From positions 9,429,001 to 9,493,000 of the forward strand of contig OX335653.1 of the NCBI GenBank assembly GCA_946894095.1: 64,000 nt of DNA. The letters run 5' to 3'. The notes under the pieces are model-generated. The model was given only the letters and a program-made list of their open reading frames with translations. It made no database searches and was not told the DNA's origin. Below are positions 55,875-64,000 of this stretch, one piece after another. The DNA comes from Incurvaria masculella. Its lineage: Eukaryota > Arthropoda > Insecta > Lepidoptera > Incurvariidae. Both the position numbers and the translations under genes were made by a program. The first letter of the stretch is position 1; the number at the start of each line of letters is the position of its first letter.

Positions 55875-58800
55875 TTAACGTTGCTGAGTGCTCTTGGCGA
55901 TTTGCTCCTTGAGCACCAGAATGCTGGTGCGTTGCTCCGGTGGCAGCATCGCAATCTGCTCCTCTGACAGTTGCAGCACTTGCATGATGAGCGCAGCCTG
56001 CAACACACGTGCGTACACTCAGCTCAATCAATCGACTAAAGTATTCAATGCCTATTAAAATGGTCATAAAATGGAAACGTCCCTCGCGCACCTAGTAACC
56101 TTGTTTTTGAAGATGTATAGTTTAATTTATGTATGCAAGAAATAATCAGGTACTCAGCCCAAAAGTGGGCTAAGGTAAAATATTAAAGTGATCATAAAAT
56201 TGTCCCTCGTTATTGAAAAGGCGGTAACTACACATTAGGCAAATGTGTAGTTACCGCCTTTTGAATAAGGAGGGCATAAATGGAAACACAGCATTAATTT
56301 CGGTCATTCTCTTACAGCCGTATTTAGAGTGGGCAGACTAACTTTAATAAGCCAGACTAAACCGGTTTTTGGTATGGCTAGTCCGGTGCTATGCAAACAA
56401 TGGAATGCTCATTTTATGGGCTATCAGTAAACATCCCAAGGTCAAAATGAAAGACCTCTGACACAGACCTTGAGAGCTGAATGTACGTGACTTTACTGAT
56501 GGTTCACTTTTATCTACCACTCAAAGTTATCACAGGGGCGTGTTGTCTTTTGATATGAATCAGAATCACAAATTTACATGGCTGAACTTAACATAAGAAT
56601 GCTCTGTATTATGTGTATTGGTGAAAACTGTATATTTCCTGAATAAAATAAAATGTGGGTCCAGGCATTGTACATTTTAGTTGTTTAAAATTAATGTGAG
56701 ATAAAAAGAATAAATGAATGCAATGTTACATAAATTATGTCGCAATGTTAGCGGAAGAATATGATAGTCTATTCTCTTAAATTATCACAGCTTATCTTTT
56801 TAATTCTCCTCTAGCAGCAGAGATACTATTCATTCAGCTTGTTTTCAAAGGAAACAGACTGTAGTTGTTGAAGGTCGCACATCCATATGGCAAACTTAAA
56901 AAAAAAACTTTTTTGATTTCGCATCACGGTTACCCGCTGCTCAAACAGGGAAGTCCTCAAAACTAATTGTATTGGTGTTGGCCCCCTCAGACTTGCGACA
57001 CGTTTAGCAAGTTTGAGTGAGACCACATCAACAAAAACTGATGTGCCACCATAATCATAACCTACAATTTCTTTATTGCAGCACAGTAATTCACACACTT
57101 CCATAGTAAGCTGCAGAGTATGTTTCATAAACACTATGTTTACAAGACACATATGTTTACAAGTTTCTTCTTATTTGACTTCTTTCTGAGACATTGCTAG
57201 GCCTGATTCATGGAATGGAATTCTGTGGAATCCAGTTATCAATAAAAAAAAAAAAACTACCTTCTCCTGGTCTGAAGCTCCTGATGGTATACCCTGGATT
57301 GTCCTCGCTTGCGCGGCACTCGGCATGCCGGGCGGGAGAGGAGCTGCCGACATAAATCAAGCATTATGGATCAAATGATTATAAAACATCACATATTGGA
57401 TGAGTAATTATCAACAATACGTCAAATGGAATTATTCCATGCACGGTCTAAGGATGTCCGATTTGGAAAGTCTTGCAGGATATTAATTAGACGAACTCAC
57501 CCGCTTTCTGCTGCCTGGGGTCGGCAGTGCGGACGCGCGGGTCGACGGTAAAATTGCCCTGGTTGGTCATGCGCGGATCCCGCGGGTAGTTGCTGCAGAC
57601 ATAAATACCACTTTAGTCCATTAGATATATAGATAAAAATATAGTTAACTATAATAAAAGGAATTTAAGGGCAGTGCGAGAAGGCCATTGAAATTGAAAT
57701 TGTTTTTTTCTTAAATAAGGGTTTACTTAATAAGGTCTTAAAGGAAATGCAAAATAACACTAATTTAGAAGATCTATAAACATGCAACATATCAAACAAT
57801 AAATCTATGTTGAAATGTTACACATACCCATCGAGCTTTTCCAGTAAAGCAGCACTAACAAAAAGATATTAAAACAGAAATTCATCACACAACAGTAAAT
57901 TTAACAGCAAGTCATAATCCTTAGAACACAAGACAAGGAATGTTAAATAAAACCAGCACCCAATTCTGTTTCTTTCCAAGTGATAGAAATACAACTGTCA
58001 AAGTGCTTGCCCCAAGAACTGTATTCCACTTTGTAGTGAAGATTTAGTAAAACATTGTTTTGTTTGCTTTGAACACATTTCTTAGTGAAATCCAGTAATA
58101 TAAATGGGAAGATTGGATAAAACACCTTAGAATGTGTTACCGATTTGCCAACAAGGCAAAATAGTGTTAGCTCTTTCACTCTCGCGGTAAATAGCATTGT
58201 ATCTACTTTGTCACTCTTAGGCCATCTGATGCCAGTGGCGCATGCATCTTATTAGTGACACGATTTGAAGGCATATCTGCATATCTGTCCCTTTAAATCG
58301 CTGGTGCAATCCCCACATTATTTTAAAACACTTTCTAATGGAATAATAAACAATCGCAATTAGTAAAAATTACAACTTTTTATAAATGTAATCCTCAGTT
58401 TCATAAAACAATCAGGCTTGAATAATTAAATTTTAAGATTATTACGACACATATGTAGAAAGTGTTTTTTTTTGCAAGGAAAATGTAACTCCCAAATTAA
58501 ATAAAGAAGAAGCATTACAAAAAACCGGCCAAGTGCGAGTCGGACTCACACACAAAGTGTTCCGTATCATCGTACAAGATTTAACAAAAAAAAACGTTTA
58601 TTGTAAGGGTTTTTTTTTATTTTTTACAAAGCCATCGTTCGTCAATGTCTTCGTTTTATAACTCTATTTTAACTTACTTGATGTATCTATTCTATGATGT
58701 ACTTGTGTGTCTTTTGCTGGTTGTAAGTATAGTTAATTTTGATCAAACGATTTCTGTAAATAATATGTATGTGCAGCCGTTTTGGCGCCTTATAAATAAA

Positions 58801-61800
58801 ATAAAACATGGCTATGTGTACCTGTCCGCGGGCGGTAGCGGCGGCTGGAGGGGCGCCGTCGGCGGTGGTCCCAGGCTGCGCATGTCCTGGTCGAGCAGCG
58901 GCGGAGGCGCGCGCACGCTGCGCAGATCCACGTCCTGCGCGCCCGCGCCCGCGCCAGCGCCGGACGCCAGCGCGCCGCCCGCACCTGCGCCCGATGAACA
59001 CTCAGTGGGGTTGCACTTTCATTAAGGCTGCCGTGAAGTCACAAGAAATATAAGATTTGAAAGTTTTAAGAAATGCATTCTTTGTCCAATGACCAAGAAC
59101 AATTTTGCACGGCAACTGCCATTAAAATAGCGAAATCATCTTCCAAGTCCTAACGTTTCCCTACCCCTAAACGTTGTCAGATTCGATTTCAGTTCAGATT
59201 TGAACGTTTCGAGCTATGTCAGTACCTACGTTATGATTTTTTTGTAAATTTTTTTTCAGTAAAAAAAAATTCGAAATTGAACGTAAAAAAAGACAACTTT
59301 TGTTGTTAATGTAGATTAGCCAATATATTCCAATCTTAAAATAGTCAATAAAAAAAATTGTGTATAAATAAAGAAAAATTCAAACATACAGACATAGATT
59401 TCTACAATATATTTAAGAATCCAAAATTTCTGAAACATAGTAAAACATTAAGAGCATGAAAACAGTTATCGCCCATAGTATGGGGAATTGATAGGGTAAC
59501 GACTCTCTTAAGGTGGCCCAACCCGGCGGGACTAACTCATTCGCGGGCACGGTACAAAACCTTCTGTTCTGGGGCCTTCTTTGTTTCAAATTAAAAGACA
59601 GGCTCCGTGATGAGGAAGATGCAACATGTCCACAAAAAAGACAATGTGCATAGCGTATGATTTGGTAAGATTTACAAAAATTTTAATTTCAAAACGACTT
59701 ATAGCTAAAAGTAAACCACGACCGCTGTAGTAAAAAATCTAACAAAAACCAAATAGATTATAAATCTTAATTAAATAAGCTATGTCTGATGACTAATCTT
59801 TCTAAGATGTTCTTACTTTATCATTGCGTAATTCACGTCCAAAGTTATTGTATAAAACGCGCGAAAAATTCGAACTTTCGGACCTTATAACTTAGAAACC
59901 ATACACTATTTTACAATGCCAATGGTCATCAGACATCTAGGTCGATCAAATAAAGCTATTTTGAGCAAAATTTGGGATCTCTGATAAGAAATATGGGCGT
60001 GTTCTTCTTTCCCCGTTTGCATGGGGAGTTGAGCGGGATGGGCCACCTTAAGCAAGTTTCGCTGTATGTGGTGCCACATTTGTGCCGACACATTTGTATA
60101 GCGGTACATTTATCGTCCCCATATATCTGCACGCGGGCATGCACACCGGAGACACATTTGTGGCGGGGTGCAGATGGTGGCGAGGAGGAAAGCGCGCCAC
60201 ACGAACACAAGATCGCTCGTGGTGGTTTCTTGTGGTGTGTCACAAGACACAATGAGATTTTTTTTTATAGGTTTATATAGCGTTTATTGCCCAAATTGAG
60301 AAGCATCTGTAGCTAAATGATTATAGGCTACCTTACGACAGTAACAGAAGGGTTACAGAAGTTATTTGGGCGAAAATTACAATCTCTGTTGTTTATATTT
60401 TGTTTCTTTATGCATGGTTCAACTATATATATATATTATATATTGAGAAAATCGATCATATAAATGGATTTTTTTACGGTCGCACTTTAATTTTGGGAAA
60501 CTTTCAAATTACGAAAGTTCGTGCAATCTTCATTGCATAGATGAACCCAATAACGTCTTTTTGGCCGTCCACAGTAAAAAAAAAGCGGGTTGACACGTTG
60601 ATAACCTTTTTAAATATGTGAAGACCTATTTTTATAAAGTATACCAAAACCAATTAAACACAATCTGTCTTACTAATAAACTATGTACCATCGCTATTGC
60701 TCTGGTATTTACAACTAGAAATAACGACAGCAAGAAATACCGGAGTAAAAGTAATGGTATGTTTATTAGTACTGAGGCAGAATGGGTACATACATATTTT
60801 TCAGGAGACCTGTGAAATAGATTTACTTAAAAACTTCCTAGAAAACTTGTAATTTTAGAGATGTGTTTTTATCAAACTTGTCATTTGACTGACCCTTGTC
60901 AGTGAACTTGTAAAGTAATATTGTTTGCATACTGATTGATATATTTTAAATTTGTTTTTGGTTTTTAATAACATGTTTGGTGATCATTGTAGTTTGATGT
61001 TGTTTATTGTTGTTTGGTCCCTGACATGCGGGGCCCGACATGGACCGGTAATCTTGGTTATTTTTTTGTAGACTTCAACAACTCCATATGGCACCAAATA
61101 ATACCACACAAAACCATACAACTCATGCAACACCATACAACTTCAATCATCACCATACAACTCCATGAATCTCTAATATATAGCACCTATCATCAACAAA
61201 TCTACAAAACCGTAAAGATGTCAAAAATATCTCATTTTACAAGTTTACTGATGAGGGTCAGTCAAATTAAAAGTTCTCTAAAATCGGGACAAAACTATTA
61301 GGGCTCTGTTATTCCATTTCGTACGGAACCCTAAAAATACTGGCTAAATATTATTAAGGTCAAGTCGACCACTTGCCTTGCCTGTTTAAAGACATATTTA
61401 TATTAAGTAAACCAAAACCAATTAAAGACAATATGTGTATTTACAATTTTTACATTTAAAGGAAAGAACCAAAATACATAAATATAAGAGAAATCAAACG
61501 AAAAGCTGCAACGACCTTCATTATGAGTGCTGAGGGGTTTTCTGTCTTGTCTGGGGTTATTTTGCTGAAAACCTGCAACATTAAATGAGATTAAAAGATA
61601 ATTGTTAGAAATTTTAAGAATCTACATATCTATGATAGGTATAAATCCAATTTACGGGGTTAAAGGTCATTTCAACATAAGCTACTGCAATTAAAACGTT
61701 TTAGCAAACTCAAATGTTATTTAGAACATCGCACGCAGAAATCAAATCGAACCATCTTACCTTTTGCATTTAGAAATTGAAATGTAGATACATACACACT

Positions 61801-63623
61801 TCAAAACTGAGAAAGTAATGAACGGAAAGTACAATATCAAGTCATAGTACACAATATCATTCTATCGTTATAGTAACCCAAATTCTTGGGAATATTCTGC
61901 GGCAACAAATTCATGGAAACAGTAAGGATAAAAAAGTTGTTTTAAACTCTTAACGGAAAATTTTTTCAACAAGAATTTCTTTAAATAAAGTGAAGTGGTT
62001 CATCGGAATCCAATCTTTAAAACAAAAATCATCAGATTTTTTGTGACAGTTCTTGTTATTTTACATGTTTCATTTATATTAAGGTCCGAAATTACTTGGT
62101 TAAAAAAAATTTAAAATAATTTTAAATTGAAACAAAACACATAATACGTAAGCGCGAATGTTTGTTTTCATGTTGAATTTTCAACTATATTATGGGTGAA
62201 TTTTCTATTCTCATCTAATCTAATGCAAACGAATAAAAAATTTAAACAAAAAAGATCAACGGAAATGAAATAAAAACATATTAAATGAAATTTAAAGAAT
62301 AATATTTTTTTAGCCTTATAAAACCTGTTTGATTAAATGGGACAGGGCGGTACCAAAGATTAATAAGTCACTTATTAATTTATGGCATGACTTTCTAAAC
62401 TACTAAATTCTCAGGATGCGAGTTCAAAACTATATGGCTGCAGACTTTTTTTCCTTTACTTTGCTTTTTAGTTGTTTTCGGTAGTCAGTAGAGGTATAAT
62501 GCATAATGACTGAGATGCATATAATATTTTTTTTACACTGATAACTACAAATTTTTTTAAAATAAAGAATGGCCAAATGGCAACACATGGTGGGGGCGAT
62601 TAGGTACTAGCAATAAAATGCAGCATTTTGCGGACGTGTACAAGTTTTGAGCTTATAAAACCTATTGAGTAAAGTTTGCCTCAACACGGCATATTGAACT
62701 ATAATAAATCAATGCATGCATGATTGTTGTAATCAGTTTTGCTATTTTGTTCCACCTGCTGTCCACAAACATTTAAATGGACTGTGTAAAACAATGAGAG
62801 TTGAAGAGGACCTGCAAAGTGGTGTTGCATCGGTGGCTGCATGGAGTGCTGTGGCGGCATCGGCGTAGGCAGCAGCGCCGTCAGCGGTGGGGCTGGATAC
62901 CACGCAATATTACAATAAATTAGCCCCTCGTGCATAAATATGCTATGCCTATTTTCCCAATGACTGATTATTGAGGTAAGACTTATTTTCACATTGCCAA
63001 GTCGTCTCAAAATCCTTCTATGCCTGTCCTATCTGGTTTAGTAGTCTAACATTCCACGAGTGCAGGACGACATTCGCGAATAAATCAAAGCTTTCACAGC
63101 AATTCTTAGCCGTGTCAGTTTTCTGAAGCACATCAAATCAAACGGAACCAAAATTTGCTGACATTCTACCTGAAGTTACATTGGTATTGGTGAGCTGGGA
63201 TGGAATTGTTTGTCAACAAATGGGTTCATTTAGTTTTGAGGAAATATTAGGTTTACTAGGTGGCATGGTTGGTTCCGTCCGGGTTGGTACCATCGCATTA
63301 TATGAAATATGGTCAAAGCGGCAAAGAAAATTCCATCCAGTTAAACATATACGAGAAATTAAGGCAGGTCTTGGCATGAAACCTAGTTCCAATATAGTGT
63401 GTTAGGCTAATATTATGATATTATGTCATGCACCTAAACGCACGTCATGCACGTCAAGTTCAATAAACTAACATTTGAAATTCGCAACATAAAGATGAGC
63501 CGGTGAGTCACCTTGCTGCTGCATGTTGGATGGAGGCATATAGGGGTGCGGCGCGGGCACCGGCATGGGCTTATCCGAGGGGTGGAGGGGCGGAGGCACC
63601 GGATTGAGCGGATGCAGCATCGT
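55875..63623 (-). CDS. CSTF2: CstF-64 (CSTF2), eight 3' coding exons, partial
   Basis: RNA-binding subunit of the nuclear cleavage stimulation factor; it binds the GU-rich downstream element of pre-mRNAs. The N-terminal RRM and hinge lie beyond the right edge. Minus-strand exons: 63623-63512, 62892-62812, 61572-61516, 58984-58822, 57854-57828, 57592-57501, 57343-57261, 55997-55875; every junction phase agrees, giving 245 residues plus stop. The middle is Pro/Gln/Met-rich (PVPPPLHPSDKPMPVPAP, GPPPTAPLQPPLPPAD) and has DPRMTNQGNF and DPRVRTADPR; the vertebrate MEARA repeats are absent. The C terminus AALIMQVLQLSEEQIAMLPP is the conserved three-helix domain that binds the transcription coactivator PC4 and Pcf11. 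Introns carry family F and A elements and SINE pieces. Confidence 0.95.
57828..57854 (-). CDS. CSTF2: 27-nt microexon of CSTF2
   Basis: Minus strand: acceptor TTTTTGTTAG, 27 nt encoding (AG)T-AALLEKLD-GG(C), donor GTATGT. It joins the exon ending GAC-AG at 58,822 and the one starting C-AAC at 57,592 in phase on both sides. Skipping it also keeps the frame (27 = 9 x 3). Confidence 0.8.
58515..58640 (-). repeat. GGTTCCGTACC repeat, 3' piece
   Basis: Minus-strand end AAAACCGGCCAAGTGCGAGT in CSTF2 intron sequence just 3' of the exon at 58,822. Confidence 0.6.
59150..59460 (-). repeat. Dispersed repeat family F, copy 3
   Basis: Inverted relative of 31,000-31,280 and 51,530-51,935, in a CSTF2 intron (CCCTACCCCTAAACGTTGTC is the complement of the GGGGTAGGG end). 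Confidence 0.5.
59512..60047 (+). mobile_element. TTAA MITE family A, copy 3
   Basis: 536 bp, TTAA at 59,508-59,511 and 60,048-60,051, same orientation as copy 2. In the CSTF2 intron between the exons at 58,984 and 61,516. The 200 bp after it (60,060-60,250) are GC-rich but show no recognisable exon. Confidence 0.9.
61573..62811 (-). other. CSTF2 intron, no features seen
   Basis: AT-rich intron of about 1.2 kb between the exons at 62,812 and 61,572; no recognisable transposon ends. Confidence 0.5.
63254..63418 (+). mobile_element. SINE fragment, copy 7
   Basis: Central SINE part (CCGGGTTGGTACCATCGCATTA, GTTAGGCTAATAT) in the CSTF2 intron before the exon at 63,512. Head and tail missing. Confidence 0.6.
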
Positions 63624-64000
63624 CTGAAAACGAAGAGATCTTCAATGGCAAACCGACACAGATATATAGAGCAGCCTAATTGATCAATAGAGGACCACAC
63701 ACACACATACACAGAGTTTTAATTTTATTTAACCGAACTTAAGGTTTACTTGAGGTCGGACTCAATATCAGTAGTCTAGTAGTTTTGGTATTTTACTTTA
63801 GCGATAAATCCAAATAATCAGATAGGTCAGTAAATACATTTTTTGTGTGTTCAAAATCAGTATGGGTGGTTGTTCCAAGAGACTAAAGGTGCCCAACCGA
63901 GTCAAATCCACCTCACCTCGCAAAACCACACACAACGAGGCACCATACCAGCGGATTTGCGGACTATTGCAGAGATATTAAGCATGTTTAAAATTAAGAT
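63624..64000 (-). other. CSTF2 intron running off the window
   Basis: Starts at the TCAG acceptor of the exon at 63,623 and continues to the edge. No further exon seen. Confidence 0.6.

Noticed and set aside
58645..59053. Plus-strand frames of 81-126 codons over the CSTF2 exon
   Set aside because: Shadows of the GC-rich minus-strand exon at 58,822-58,984.

Overview
The window looks like nuclear DNA of a moth or butterfly (ditrysian Lepidoptera), roughly 64 kb from one flank of the Hox cluster. The evidence is AT-rich DNA with spliced animal genes, a 3' exon of the Hox2 gene proboscipedia, interstitial insect telomere units (TTAGG type), and a load of repeats typical of Lepidoptera (I-type and Jockey LINEs, mariner, TTAA-flanked MITEs, tRNA-headed SINEs, Helitron-like ends). 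The species cannot be named from the sequence.

Layout. 1-1,947 (+): intron and last coding exon of proboscipedia (pb), starting inside the homeobox. 5,181-9,289 (-): prefoldin subunit 5, three exons. 9,372-15,658 (-): a complete but dead I-type LINE with a 13-bp target duplication, 82 bp upstream of the prefoldin start codon and carrying two nested TTAA MITEs. 16.2-20.1 kb: a CR1-like LINE tail (+) and a broken Jockey LINE (-), the latter cut by a MITE and by a segment holding a tRNA-like relic. 22,447-29,155 (+): glutaredoxin-3 (PICOT/Grx3), four exons, with a 118-bp-arm palindrome around TTAGG repeats in intron 1. 29.2-37.8 kb: no confident host gene, but a 2.95-kb terminal-inverted-repeat element. 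37,892-43,396 (+): golgin-45 (BLZF1), five coding exons, with an apparently intact mariner transposon and two tandem MITEs in its last intron. 45,525-47,722 (-): CREG, a secreted glycoprotein, five coding exons. 47.8-55.8 kb: mostly repeats, plus one GC-rich block that may be a CREG 5' exon. 55,875-63,623 (-): the eight 3' coding exons of cleavage stimulation factor CstF-64 (CSTF2), including a 27-nt microexon; its RRM end lies beyond the right edge.

The host genes are unrelated in function: Hox regulation, cytosolic chaperone, Fe-S trafficking, Golgi tether, secreted glycoprotein, mRNA 3'-end formation. They form a row of housekeeping genes beside pb, on the side where labial would be expected in an unbroken cluster; labial is not in the window. 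Reading phases agree across every splice junction proposed for prefoldin 5, Grx3, golgin-45, CREG and CSTF2, which is the main support for those models. Repeat families recur across the window in both orientations, and several insertions are nested, giving a relative order of events. All assignments were made by reading the sequence; no database search was run.
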